Made by a program: the position numbers and the translations under genes. A DNA stretch of 57,072 bases from Thermoflexales bacterium (GTDB lineage Bacteria; Chloroflexota; Anaerolineae; J036; Brachytrichaceae), in NCBI GenBank assembly GCA_025057935.1, contig JANWUW010000020.1, forward strand, positions 1-57,072, in the 5' to 3' direction. Below the pieces are notes generated by a model. That model was not told where the DNA came from and did no database searches. It saw only the letters and a program-made list of their open reading frames with translations. Shown here in pieces: positions 45,326 to 56,085 of the stretch. Each line of letters opens with the position of its first letter. Position 1 is the stretch's first letter.

Positions 45326-45817
45326 CTACAGTTCCTCATCAAGCTCAGTAAGGAGGAGGCGCTTGTTTTGCAACCAGCGTGGCGTTTCCTCCTCACGGAT
45401 GCGCTTGCGCGATGCGCGGCGCTTGCGCTCGTACTGCCGCGATTGGCTCGGGCGTGGGCTGCGCGGCGGAGGCTGAGGGACTGCTCGTGCAGATGGAGTC
45501 GCGCGCGCAGGCGCAGAAGCACTTGTACGCGGCTGCGCTGTGGAAGGGCGATCTTGCGGGGGACGCGCTTCCTTCGGACGCGCGAGGTCAATGCGCACAG
45601 GGCGATTGTCCAGCAATTTGCCGTTGAGCCGCTCCATCGCCTGCTGCGCGGCCTCGGGCGTGCTCATCTCGACAAATCCAAACCCTTTGGAGCGATTGGT
45701 CTCGCGATCTGTGATGATCTCCGCCTTGCGCACTTCGCCCACGGTCTCGAAGAAAGCCCGCAGGCTCTCTACGGTCGTCGAGTAGGAAAGATTGCCTACA
45801 TACAGTCGGCTGGACAT
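45326..45817 (-). CDS. RNA-binding protein: one RRM domain with basic Pro/Ser/Arg-rich tail
   Basis: 163 residues from the ATG at 45817. The RRM (about 1-78) has RNP2 LYVGNL and RNP1 KGFGFVEM, both intact with aromatic residues for base stacking. The remaining 85 residues are low-complexity, rich in Pro, Ser, Ala and Arg (RPPQDRPSTAQPRT, RKRRASRKR), instead of the Gly-rich tail of cyanobacterial Rbp proteins, and end acidic (LTELDEEL). It may act as an RNA chaperone, perhaps cold-inducible, by analogy with Rbp proteins; that is inference. The 5' leader is about 90 nt or longer and follows the glyA terminator. Confidence 0.9.
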   Translation of the reverse strand: MSSRLYVGNLSYSTTVESLRAFFETVGEVRKAEIITDRETNRSKGFGFVEMSTPEAAQQAMERLNGKLLDNRPVRIDLARPKEARPPQDRPSTAQPRTSASAPARATPSARAVPQPPPRSPRPSQSRQYERKRRASRKRIREEETPRWLQNKRLLLTELDEEL

Positions 45818-45907
45818 GGGAGCAGACACCTGAACCAACAACTATCGGGGACACCTGCTGGCGGGGCAACCTCAGCGCGGTGATTCGCAGACCTCCAGAA
45901 GCACTAA

Positions 45908-45937
45908 ACAAAAACGCCTGCGCTAAAGCCGCGCAGG
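45908..45937 (-). terminator. Rho-independent terminator of glyA
   Basis: On the minus strand, CCTGCGC/GCGCAGG (45931-45937 and 45917-45923) with a 7-nt loop, followed by CGTTTTTGTTT. It lies about 135 nt after the glyA stop and about 90 nt before the RRM gene start, so it separates the two; a role as attenuator for the RRM gene is possible. The rest of the 256-bp gap shows nothing definite. Confidence 0.85.
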
Positions 45938-46073
45938 GAATCGTGCCAAGACAGGGTGCAGAGACGTCGCGCATTTGGCAGCGCGCGTCGAGAGGATGGA
46001 TGTTCACATACGCGCATCACTGCTTGCTGCAGCATCAAGGACTATAGCACAAACTCCTCCGCCGGATGCTGCT

Positions 46074-47834
46074 TCAAATCACAGCAACGGGCCCGGGGAT
46101 CGGCGCTTCGAGTTGGGCATCATCGAAGATCACATAGCCGTCGCTCAGCGCGCGCCACCACTGGCGCAGCGCAGCAACTTGGTCCGCAGGCGCCTCGACG
46201 ACGAAGCCATCCTCCACGCGACGTACCACCACCGCAGTCATGGGCACACGATTGCGCCCTAACGCCATAGCTTGCTTCTGCGATCCAATGCCTAGCTCAG
46301 AAACCGATGCATCCAGCACAGCGTCTAGGAAGGCGGCTGCCTGTTGACCGCGCACGTGGACTGTCGGCTTGCCGTTGCCCGAGTGCCATACGTGGGGATA
46401 GCTCAGCGGCGGCAGCTCCGCATCTCGACCTGCCTTTTGCACCAACTCAGAGACGCGGCGCACACCCTCGCGCAGCGCATCGAAATCAACGCGCGCCGAG
46501 TATGTGAGGTTCTTCGCACCTTGCACGGCGAAAGGCTTCGCCGTCTTCAGCACGTAGGCAATCACGTCAGCAATGGCGCGCATGTCGTCCTCGCGCAGGC
46601 CCCGCTGCGTCACCCATGGCGTGCCGAAGCGCAGCGCGCTGGGGTTTGCAGCGTCTTTGTCGCCGGGGATGGTGTTGCGGTTGCAAACGATACCGATGAG
46701 GTCCAGAATGCGCGACGCCACGTTTCCCATGAGCGGCACGCCATCGCGCTGAGCGATGGACTTGCAGTCAAGCAGCACCATGTGGGTGTTCGTGCCGCCG
46801 TGCACCACGCGCAAGCCGTTTGCCTTGAAGCCTTCGCTCAGCGCCACCGCATTGCGTGCGATCTGCTGCTGCAGCGCTTTGAACTGCGGTGTCTGCGCGA
46901 TCTTGAACATCGTCGCCATCGCGGCGATCTTGTTGAAGTGCGGGCCGCCTTGCAGCCCGGGAAACACAGCGCGGTCGATCTTCTTGGCGATCTCAGGGTC
47001 AGTGGTGATGATCACAGCGCCGCGCGGACCCATCAACGTCTTGTGCGTGGTGAAGACGGTGACGTGCGCGATGCCCACCGGGTTCGGGTAGACCCCTGCT
47101 GCAGCCATGCCCGCCGTGTGCGCAATATCAGCCATGAGGTATGCACCGACACTGTCCGCGATCGCGCGGAAGCGCTCGAAATCCGGCGCCCACGGATACG
47201 AGGTGAAGCCGGCGATGATCATCTTGGGGCGCTCGCGCTGCGCCAGCTCGTAGATCTCCTCGTAGTCCAGCAGCTCGGTCTCAGGGTTGACACGGTAGTG
47301 CACGACGCGCTGCCGGCGACCGGTGACGTTCACAGGGCTGCCATGAGAGAGATGACCACCATGGAGCAGGTCAAGCGTCATGACGGTGTCGCCGGGCTGG
47401 GTGAGCGCCTCGTAGATCGCCAGGTTCGCCACTGCGCCGCTCAGTGGCTGCACGTTCACGAAGAGCTGTTCGGGCTTCATGCCTGGCGGGCAGAATACCT
47501 CTGCCGCGCGCCGTTGCGCCAGCGCCTCAACGAGGTTGCAATACTCCACACCCTTGTAGTAGCGCCGGTCGGCATTGCGGCGGTAGAAGGGAAGCTGCAT
47601 TTCGTAGTCGAGGATCTCGTCTTCGGGCAAGCCAATCGTTGCGGTGTGGGGGTAGCCCTCGGCGTAGATGTTTTGGAAGACCGATCCCTCTGCCTCGCGC
47701 ACAGCAGCCGGCACGTACGATTCGCTGGCGATCATGATCAACTTATCGAGCTGGCGCGCGTGCTCTAACCGAATCAACGTCGCAATTTCGGGGTCCACCT
47801 CAGCAAGAGTGCCGCGGACGAGAAAATCGCTCAT
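46074..47834 (-). CDS. glyA: Serine hydroxymethyltransferase with GcvT-like C-terminal extension
   Basis: 586 residues, against about 420 for a normal GlyA. The PLP enzyme core is complete: MIASESYVP, DIAHTAGM, and the Schiff-base Lys K265 in TTHKTLMGPRG. Two additions stand out. First, about 27 residues (HTATIGLPEDEILDY and on) are inserted between NIYAEGYP and RRYYKG, in the active-site loop. Second, residues about 490-586 form an extra domain (VHVRGQQAAAFLDAV, MTAVVVRRVEDGFVV, GYVIFDDAQLEAPIPGPVAV) resembling the N-terminal folate-binding half of the glycine-cleavage T-protein. GlyA interconverts serine and glycine with THF. It is monocistronic, with TAGAAT 12 nt before the ATG and a terminator downstream. 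Confidence 0.93.
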   Translation of the reverse strand: MSDFLVRGTLAEVDPEIATLIRLEHARQLDKLIMIASESYVPAAVREAEGSVFQNIYAEGYPHTATIGLPEDEILDYEMQLPFYRRNADRRYYKGVEYCNLVEALAQRRAAEVFCPPGMKPEQLFVNVQPLSGAVANLAIYEALTQPGDTVMTLDLLHGGHLSHGSPVNVTGRRQRVVHYRVNPETELLDYEEIYELAQRERPKMIIAGFTSYPWAPDFERFRAIADSVGAYLMADIAHTAGMAAAGVYPNPVGIAHVTVFTTHKTLMGPRGAVIITTDPEIAKKIDRAVFPGLQGGPHFNKIAAMATMFKIAQTPQFKALQQQIARNAVALSEGFKANGLRVVHGGTNTHMVLLDCKSIAQRDGVPLMGNVASRILDLIGIVCNRNTIPGDKDAANPSALRFGTPWVTQRGLREDDMRAIADVIAYVLKTAKPFAVQGAKNLTYSARVDFDALREGVRRVSELVQKAGRDAELPPLSYPHVWHSGNGKPTVHVRGQQAAAFLDAVLDASVSELGIGSQKQAMALGRNRVPMTAVVVRRVEDGFVVEAPADQVAALRQWWRALSDGYVIFDDAQLEAPIPGPVAVI

Positions 47835-47846
47835 GGGCTGTGCGGC

Positions 47847-47852
47847 ATTCTA
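47847..47852 (-). promoter_or_regulatory. -10 box of glyA
   Basis: Minus-strand TAGAAT ending 12 nt before the glyA ATG; no Shine-Dalgarno lies between, giving a leader of about 5 nt. Confidence 0.55.
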
Positions 47853-47973
47853 GCATGAGCATCGCTCATGCCGAACACGAGACGAAAATGCTTGCCGATG
47901 TCCGCACGCGCTGCTCAAGTAACGCGACGACTTCAGGCCTAGGCGAGGCATCACCGGGCAGCGTTGCCTGTGC

Positions 47974-47979
47974 TAGAAT
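47974..47979 (+). promoter_or_regulatory. -10 box of tRNA-Gln
   Basis: TAGAAT ending 17 nt before the mature tRNA-Gln 5' end. The same transcript could continue into glmU, which starts 52 bp after the tRNA with no other -10 evident. Confidence 0.5.
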
Positions 47980-47996
47980 ATGCGCACAACTGAATT

Positions 47997-48068
47997 TGGG
48001 GAGTGGCCAAGCGGTAAGGCACCTGACTCTGGATCAGGGGATCGTTGGTTCGAATCCAACCTCCCCAG
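47997..48068 (+). tRNA. tRNA-Gln (anticodon CTG)
   Basis: 72 nt. The acceptor TGGGGAG (47997-48003) pairs with CTCCCCA (48061-48067), and the discriminator is G. The anticodon stem CCTGA/TCAGG encloses CTCTGGA, giving CTG for CAG codons. The T arm GTTGG-TTCGAAT-CCAAC is perfect. The CCA is not encoded. Confidence 0.96.
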
Positions 48069-48120
48069 TTCGCACTGCTGAGCAGAATTGTGCGCAAGCC
48101 GGTTCTGCATTTTTGTTTCC

Positions 48121-49506
48121 ATGACGCTCGAACCTTCCGACGACATACGGCGGACAACTTGCGCCGTTGTCCTCGCAGCAGGCTTGGGCACGCGCATGAA
48201 ATCAGCGCTGCCTAAAGTGCTTCACCCCCTCTGCGGCATGCCGCTCATTGCATATCCGCTGCGCGCGCTCTCCGAGGCAGGCATCACCGCTGTCTTCGTG
48301 GTGCACAACCCCGAGCTTGCTTCAATGCAACAGCATGTGGGCGAGCAAGCTGTGCTTGTGCCTCAATCGCCTCCATTAGGCACAGCACACGCGCTAGCGC
48401 AAGCGCAGACGCACGCCCAAGGATTCGCAGACGTAGTGGTGCTGAACGGAGACGTGCCGCTGATCCGCCCTGAGAGCGTGCGAGCGCTCGTGCAAGCGCG
48501 ACGCACTGCAGGCGCAGCCATGGCGCTGCTCACAGCGAAGCTGCCCAACCCCGAAGGCCTAGGACGCATTCTGCGCAGCGAGGACGGCGCACGCGTGCTC
48601 GCGATCGTCGAGGAAGTGGATTGCACGCCTGCGCAGCGCAGCATCCGCGAGGTAAACGCAGGCGCTTACTGCTTCGATGGAGCCTGGGTCTGGTCAGCGC
48701 TCGCGCGCGTGCAACCAAACTCGCGTAAGGGCGAATACTTCCTCACCGACTTGGTGACGCTGGCGAACGCTGAGGGACGCACTGTGGTCGCCGTCGAGGC
48801 TCTCGAAGAGGAAGCGCTTGGGATCAACACGCGCGTTGATCTCGCGCGCGCCGAAGCTGCTATGCGTCGGCGCATCAACACGGCGCACATGCTCAACGGC
48901 GTGACGCTGGTTGACCCAGAGCGAACTTACATCGAGCCCAACGTGCGCATTGCGCCCGACACCGTGATCTGGCCGAACACCTTTTTGCGCGGCAACACTG
49001 TGATCGGCGCAGGCTGCGAGATTGGACCAAACACCACCTTGGTTGACGCGCAGATTGGGCAGCGAGTGCGCATTACGTACTCCGTGATTGAGCACTCGCG
49101 GCTCGAAGATGATGCCGACGCAGGTCCGTTCGCGCACATCCGTGGCGGCGCGCGCATCGGGCCGCGTGTGCACATCGGCAACTTCGCTGAGGTGAAGAAC
49201 AGCGTGCTCGGCGCCGACACCAAGATGGGTCATTTCAGCTATCTCGGCGACGCTATCGTGGGCGAAGGCGTGAACATTGGCGCAGGCACCATCACTTGCA
49301 ACTACGATGGCAAGGACAAGCACCCCACCTACATTGGCGACGGCGCTTTTATTGGCAGCGACACCATGCTGGTCGCGCCGGTGCGCGTGGGTGAAGGCGC
49401 CAAGACCGGCGCTGGCGCCGTTGTGACGCGCGACGTGCCGCCGCGCACGCTCGCCCTCGGCGTGCCAGCGCGCGTGGTGCGTCAGCTCGACTCCGACGCA
49501 GCGTGA
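48121..49506 (+). CDS. glmU: Bifunctional UDP-N-acetylglucosamine pyrophosphorylase / glucosamine-1-phosphate acetyltransferase
   Basis: 461 residues from the ATG at 48121. The uridyltransferase domain (about 1-235) has VVLAAGLGTRMKSALPKVLHPL, PLGTAHAL, VVLNGDVPLI and NAGAYCFD. The left-handed beta-helix acetyltransferase domain (about 255-455) shows hexapeptide repeats with GPFAHIRGGARIG, IGNFAEVKNS and NIGAGTITCNYDG, which contain the conserved Arg, Lys and Asn. It makes UDP-GlcNAc for peptidoglycan and other glycans. It heads a tight run with the CNNM, FHA and gyrA-like genes (gaps of 6, 12 and 139 bp). Confidence 0.97.
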   Translation: MTLEPSDDIRRTTCAVVLAAGLGTRMKSALPKVLHPLCGMPLIAYPLRALSEAGITAVFVVHNPELASMQQHVGEQAVLVPQSPPLGTAHALAQAQTHAQGFADVVVLNGDVPLIRPESVRALVQARRTAGAAMALLTAKLPNPEGLGRILRSEDGARVLAIVEEVDCTPAQRSIREVNAGAYCFDGAWVWSALARVQPNSRKGEYFLTDLVTLANAEGRTVVAVEALEEEALGINTRVDLARAEAAMRRRINTAHMLNGVTLVDPERTYIEPNVRIAPDTVIWPNTFLRGNTVIGAGCEIGPNTTLVDAQIGQRVRITYSVIEHSRLEDDADAGPFAHIRGGARIGPRVHIGNFAEVKNSVLGADTKMGHFSYLGDAIVGEGVNIGAGTITCNYDGKDKHPTYIGDGAFIGSDTMLVAPVRVGEGAKTGAGAVVTRDVPPRTLALGVPARVVRQLDSDAA

Positions 49507-49512
49507 AGCACG

Positions 49513-50889
49513 ATGGACGTCGCCTTATTCCTGCTTGCCTCTACCCTTCGCGCTTTTTTCGCCTTGGCGCGCAGCGCGCTGATCAACATGCGCCGCTCAC
49601 GGCTGATCGAGCTGGAGCATCGCGGCGTCGCGTCAGCGCGCGCCATCCAGCACCTCACCGAGAACTCCAGCCGCTTGTTGGCAACTGCTGAAGTTGGCGC
49701 CTTGTTCAGCCTTGTGTTCGCCGCTGGCACAAGTGCATGGGCATTCGTGCCCCTAGTGCAACAACAGCTCACGGCGCTCAATGTGCCCGAAGATGGCGCT
49801 CATGTCGCTGCCTTCGCCAGCGTGATGCTCTTCACAGCGCTGTTCCTTTTCGTCGTGGGGCGTTTGGTACCAGAGGCGTTGGCGCTGCGTTACACCGAGA
49901 CATTAGCATTGGCGCTGGTGCGCCCCATGCAGCTTGCAAGCGCGAGCTTGATGCCCTTCGTGCGCTTCGCGGTGACGCTCAGCAACTGGCTGGCGATCCC
50001 CTTGGGCGGGCAAAAGCGCGAGGGCGCCGCCTTGATCACCGAAGAGGAGATCAAGACCATGGTGGACGCTGGCGAGGAAGAGGGGCTGATCGAGGAAGAA
50101 GAGAAAGCCATGATCCTCTCCGTGCTCGACTTCGGCGACACCGTGGCGCGCGAGGTGATGGTGCCACGGTTGGACATCGTGGCGCTTGAAGTCAACACGC
50201 CGTTCGACCAAGCTCTGGACACCGTGATCGCCGCTGGTCACTCGCGCATCCCTGTCTATCGCGAGACGATCGACGACATCATCGGCATCCTCTACGCCAA
50301 GGACATGCTGAAGCAACTGCGCGATGGGCGCAAGCCGCCGCTGGAGCAAATGCTGCGCCCAGTGATCTTCACGCCGGAGTCCAAGCGCGTGAGCGAGCTG
50401 CTGCAGGAGCTGCAAAAGGCGCGCGTGCACATGGCGATCGTCGTGGACGAATTCGGCGGCACTGCCGGCTTGGTGACGATCGAGGACATCCTCGAGGAGA
50501 TCGTGGGCGAGATCCGCGACGAGTTCGACACCGAAGAGCCAGAAGTTCATCCCCTGCCCGACCAGAGCGGGTATCTCTTCAAGGCAAGCATTAACCTTGA
50601 GGACGCCGGCAAAATCTTGCAGGTCGAGTTCCCCGAAGGTGAAAGCGACACCCTCGGAGGCTTCATCTATGACCAGCTCGGCAAAGTCCCACAGGGCGGC
50701 GAGCAAGTGCGTTGGGGCGATTGGCTAATCGAGGTGCAAGAGGTGAAGGATCGGCGCATCCTGAAGCTCAAAGCGGTGCGCGTGCTCCCCTCTTCTACTG
50801 CCACGGCAGAGGACGAAGCACATACGCCCTCGGCAGACCCGAACAGCAATGGCAAGCTCCCCGCACGCACTCGCAACGCGCACGCCTGA
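49513..50889 (+). CDS. CNNM-type membrane protein with CBS pair and CorC domain (hemolysin-C family)
   Basis: 458 residues. The N-terminal DUF21/CNNM transmembrane domain (about 1-170) has three to four hydrophobic segments and the SALINMRRSRLIELE motif. The basic helix, CBS1 and CBS2 follow (REVMVPRLDIVALEV about 213, HSRIPVY, DDIIGILYAKDML, MAIVVDEFGGTAGLVTIEDILEEIVGEI). The CorC_HlyC domain closes the fold (about 355-440). Characterised relatives export Mg2+ (or Na+/Mg2+ exchange). Despite the name, a haemolysin role is not expected. It lies 6 bp after glmU and 12 bp before the FHA gene. Confidence 0.92.
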   Translation: MDVALFLLASTLRAFFALARSALINMRRSRLIELEHRGVASARAIQHLTENSSRLLATAEVGALFSLVFAAGTSAWAFVPLVQQQLTALNVPEDGAHVAAFASVMLFTALFLFVVGRLVPEALALRYTETLALALVRPMQLASASLMPFVRFAVTLSNWLAIPLGGQKREGAALITEEEIKTMVDAGEEEGLIEEEEKAMILSVLDFGDTVAREVMVPRLDIVALEVNTPFDQALDTVIAAGHSRIPVYRETIDDIIGILYAKDMLKQLRDGRKPPLEQMLRPVIFTPESKRVSELLQELQKARVHMAIVVDEFGGTAGLVTIEDILEEIVGEIRDEFDTEEPEVHPLPDQSGYLFKASINLEDAGKILQVEFPEGESDTLGGFIYDQLGKVPQGGEQVRWGDWLIEVQEVKDRRILKLKAVRVLPSSTATAEDEAHTPSADPNSNGKLPARTRNAHA

Positions 50890-50901
50890 TCCCTGTGCTC
50901 T

Positions 50902-51621
50902 ATGCGCCGCTTTGAAGACTTCGCCCGCCGCATGATCGAGACGACGCTTGCGCATGTGCTCGGCGAGCGCTTGTCGCCGTCGGTGATGCTCGACGCTCTG
51001 CTGCGCGCCATCGAGGATGCTCAACATGTCGGCGCTGCCCTGCCCAACGCCTTTCACATCGCGCTCAACCCCGCCGACTACCAAGCGCTGTTAGCGCAAC
51101 AACCCAGGCTCGCCGAAGTGCTGGCGGAGTCGGCACGATTAGCCATGCTTCACCTCAACTTTGTGCTGGAGACACCGCCGCGTGTTTGGCTTCACGCCGA
51201 TGCCTCGCTCCCGCCATACGCCGTGCGCGTCCAAGCGCGACACATCGCGCCAATCGCCCCTCCACCCGACACGCGCACGCAGCCGAGTCAAACGCCGCTG
51301 CCGCGCCGCCCCTTCCTCATCACGCCAGACGGACGGCAGATCGCGCTGGTCAATAAGCGTGTGCGCATCGGGCGCGCCCACGACAACGACGTGATCCTCG
51401 ACGATCGGCGCGTCTCGCGCCATCACTTGGAACTGCGCTGGCAAGACGAGCTGAAACGCTTCCTCGCCGTTGACCTGGGCAGCGCGGGCGGCACGCGCCT
51501 GAACGGCGAGCCGATCCAACAATGCACACTCGAAGCCGGCGACGTGATCTCGCTCGCAGGCGTTGAACTCATCTACGGCGAAGCCGAGACGCCAGCAGCG
51601 ACACGCACTCTGCGCCAGTAG
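50902..51621 (+). CDS. FhaA-like protein (DUF3662 + FHA domain)
   Basis: 239 residues. The N-terminal DUF3662 domain (about 1-125) starts [26 protein letters not shown] Pro-rich linker (about 115-135; [10 protein letters not shown]) leads to an FHA domain (about 140-230) with [24 protein letters not shown], holding the phosphothreonine-binding Arg, Ser and His, then [13 protein letters not shown]. Such proteins bind phosphorylated partners of Ser/Thr kinases and in actinobacteria help regulate cell-wall synthesis. No kinase gene is nearby, but its neighbour glmU makes a wall precursor. Confidence 0.9.
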   Translation: MRRFEDFARRMIETTLAHVLGERLSPSVMLDALLRAIEDAQHVGAALPNAFHIALNPADYQALLAQQPRLAEVLAESARLAMLHLNFVLETPPRVWLHADASLPPYAVRVQARHIAPIAPPPDTRTQPSQTPLPRRPFLITPDGRQIALVNKRVRIGRAHDNDVILDDRRVSRHHLELRWQDELKRFLAVDLGSAGGTRLNGEPIQQCTLEAGDVISLAGVELIYGEAETPAATRTLRQ

Positions 51622-51738
51622 CGCAGCTCAGGGCAGTCACTTGTTGCTCTCACGAAGACGGCAATCCAACACACGCGTCGCTAAGCTCACCTGCGTAGCA
51701 GATACTTTCCCCACGCGCGGTGCCGCCCTTCGTCCCCC

Positions 51739-51744
51739 TATAAT
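51739..51744 (+). promoter_or_regulatory. -10 box of the gyrase A gene
   Basis: A perfect TATAAT ending 16 nt before the ATG at 51761, leaving a leader of about 9 nt without a ribosome site. The 139-bp gap after the FHA gene shows nothing else I can support. Confidence 0.5.
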
Positions 51745-51760
51745 CGAACAAACGTCCAAC

Positions 51761-54361
<2,601 letters not shown>

Positions 54362-54397
54362 GACAGCGCGCGAAAACTTAAAAACCCAGCGCCGCCC

Positions 54398-54425
54398 TTG
54401 ACAAAGTGCCAGCTTTTCGTATGCT
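54398..54425 (+). promoter_or_regulatory. Promoter of the SAM-riboswitch metY-metX transcript
   Basis: A perfect TTGACA (54398-54403), 16-bp spacer and TATGCT (54420-54425). This is the best-formed two-box promoter in the window. It places the start site about 32 nt before the aptamer. Confidence 0.65.
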
Positions 54426-54461
54426 TAGCTGCCGTTGGACAAGTGAATAGCCCTTTGCGCG

Positions 54462-54562
<101 letters not shown>

Positions 54563-54580
54563 AGCGACGATTCGCCGATG

Positions 54581-54622
54581 AATCGCCCTCTTGTCTACCA
54601 GCGCAAGAGGGCGATTTCCTTA
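54581..54622 (+). terminator. SAM-riboswitch terminator and competing antiterminator
   Basis: A 13-bp stem (54581-54593 with 54604-54616; core GCCCTCTTG/CAAGAGGGC) followed by TTCCTT is the OFF-state terminator. The 3' strand of P1, AGATGAGAGG (54552-54561), can instead pair over ten positions (two wobbles) with CCTCTTGTCT (54587-54596) in the terminator 5' arm. With SAM bound P1 forms and transcription stops; without it the antiterminator forms. Confidence 0.85.
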
Positions 54623-54705
54623 TCCAACAGACGCTCTCGCCGTGTTGGGCGACCATGGCGAGACGTCTGACTGGCGAGTCGTCGCCCGCGAGAGGAGTGA
54701 AAGCG

Positions 54706-56037
54706 ATGTCCGACAAACCACACCAATTCCACTTCGACACGCTGCTGCTGCACGGCGGCACGCAGCCTGACCCGACGACCGGCGCTCGCGCCGTACCGAT
54801 CTACCAGACCACTTCTTACCAGTTCCGCGACACCGATCACGCCGCGAACCTATTTAGCCTGAAGGAAGTGGGCAACATCTACACGCGCATCATGAACCCC
54901 ACCAACGACGTGGTCGAGCAACGCATCGCGGCGTTGGAGGGCGGAGTCGGCGCGTTGGTGCTCAGCTCTGGGCAAGCGGCCGAGACGTTTGCCATCCTCA
55001 ACTTGGCACAAGCCGGCGACCATATCGTCAGCTCAGCATCGCTATACGGCGGCACCTACAACCTGTTTCACTACACCTTGCCCAAGCTAGGCATCGAGGT
55101 GACCTTCGTTGACCCGAGCGACCCCGAGAACTTCCGCCGCGCGATTCGCCCGAACACCAAGGCGATCTACGGTGAGAGCGTTGGCAACCCTAAGCTCGAC
55201 ATCTTCCCGTTCGAGGAAGTGGCACAGATCGCGCATGAGAACAGCTTGCCGCTGATCATCGACAACACCACGCCCACGCCTTACCTTCTGCGTCCGATTG
55301 AATGGGGCGCAGACATCGTGGTTCACTCCACCACGAAATACATCGGCGGGCATGGCTTGAGCATCGGTGGTGTGATCGTGGACGGCGGCACGTTCGACTG
55401 GAGCAAGAGCTGGCGCCACGATGCCTACTTCAACAAGCCCGACCCCAGCTACCACGGTTTGGTGTATTCCGAGCTCGGGCGTGCAGCCTATATCTTGAAG
55501 GCGCGTCTCACGCTGTTGCGCGACATCGGCGCCTGCCAAGCACCCTTCAACTCCTTCCTCAACATTATCGGGCTGGAGACGCTGCATGTGCGCATGGAGC
55601 GACACATTCAGAACGCCAACGCCGTCGCTGAGTTTCTCTCCAAGCATCCCTGCGTGTCCTGGGTGATCCACCCAAGCCTGCCCGACTACCCATACAAGGA
55701 TCGCCTGCAGAAATATGCTCCCAAAGGCGTGACTGCGCTGATCGGCTTTGGCATCAAGGGCGGCCGCGAGGCAGGGCGACAGTTCATTAACAACCTCAAG
55801 CTCTTCTCACACGTCGCTAACATTGGCGACGCGAAGTCGCTGGCGATTCACCCCGCCACCACTACACACTCGCAGCTTACGCCCGAGGAGCAATTAGCCA
55901 CGGGCGTCACCGACGACTTCGTCCGCCTGAGCATTGGCTTGGAGGATATTCGCGATATCTTGTGGGATCTCGACCAAGCGCTCCATGCCGCCGTCGCTGC
56001 AGTTGGCGATGGCCGCAAGATGTTCACCACTTCGTAG
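54706..56037 (+). CDS. metY: O-acetylhomoserine aminocarboxypropyltransferase (sulfhydrylase)
   Basis: 443 residues from the ATG at 54706, with AGGAG about 9 nt upstream; the open frame starts earlier but has no ribosome site there. Cys/Met-metabolism PLP enzyme, fold type I: FDTLLLHGGTQPDPTTGARAVPIYQTTSYQF, NPTNDVVEQRIAALEGG, and the PLP Lys K211 in HSTTKYIGGHG. The family length (about 430) and the LFSHVANIGDAKSL motif favour MetY over cystathionine synthases. It makes homocysteine directly from O-acetylhomoserine and sulfide. It is under SAM-I control and followed 48 bp later by metX, which makes its substrate; MetH then methylates the product. Confidence 0.95.
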   Translation: MSDKPHQFHFDTLLLHGGTQPDPTTGARAVPIYQTTSYQFRDTDHAANLFSLKEVGNIYTRIMNPTNDVVEQRIAALEGGVGALVLSSGQAAETFAILNLAQAGDHIVSSASLYGGTYNLFHYTLPKLGIEVTFVDPSDPENFRRAIRPNTKAIYGESVGNPKLDIFPFEEVAQIAHENSLPLIIDNTTPTPYLLRPIEWGADIVVHSTTKYIGGHGLSIGGVIVDGGTFDWSKSWRHDAYFNKPDPSYHGLVYSELGRAAYILKARLTLLRDIGACQAPFNSFLNIIGLETLHVRMERHIQNANAVAEFLSKHPCVSWVIHPSLPDYPYKDRLQKYAPKGVTALIGFGIKGGREAGRQFINNLKLFSHVANIGDAKSLAIHPATTTHSQLTPEEQLATGVTDDFVRLSIGLEDIRDILWDLDQALHAAVAAVGDGRKMFTTS

Positions 56038-56085
56038 AGCGAGCGCAATCTGCTTTGGCTCGCGACCTGAACGTCACGGCTTGCC

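Noticed and set aside
46344-47768. Plus-strand open frame of 474 codons opposite glyA
   Set aside because: Antisense shadow; the minus frame carries the complete serine hydroxymethyltransferase signature.
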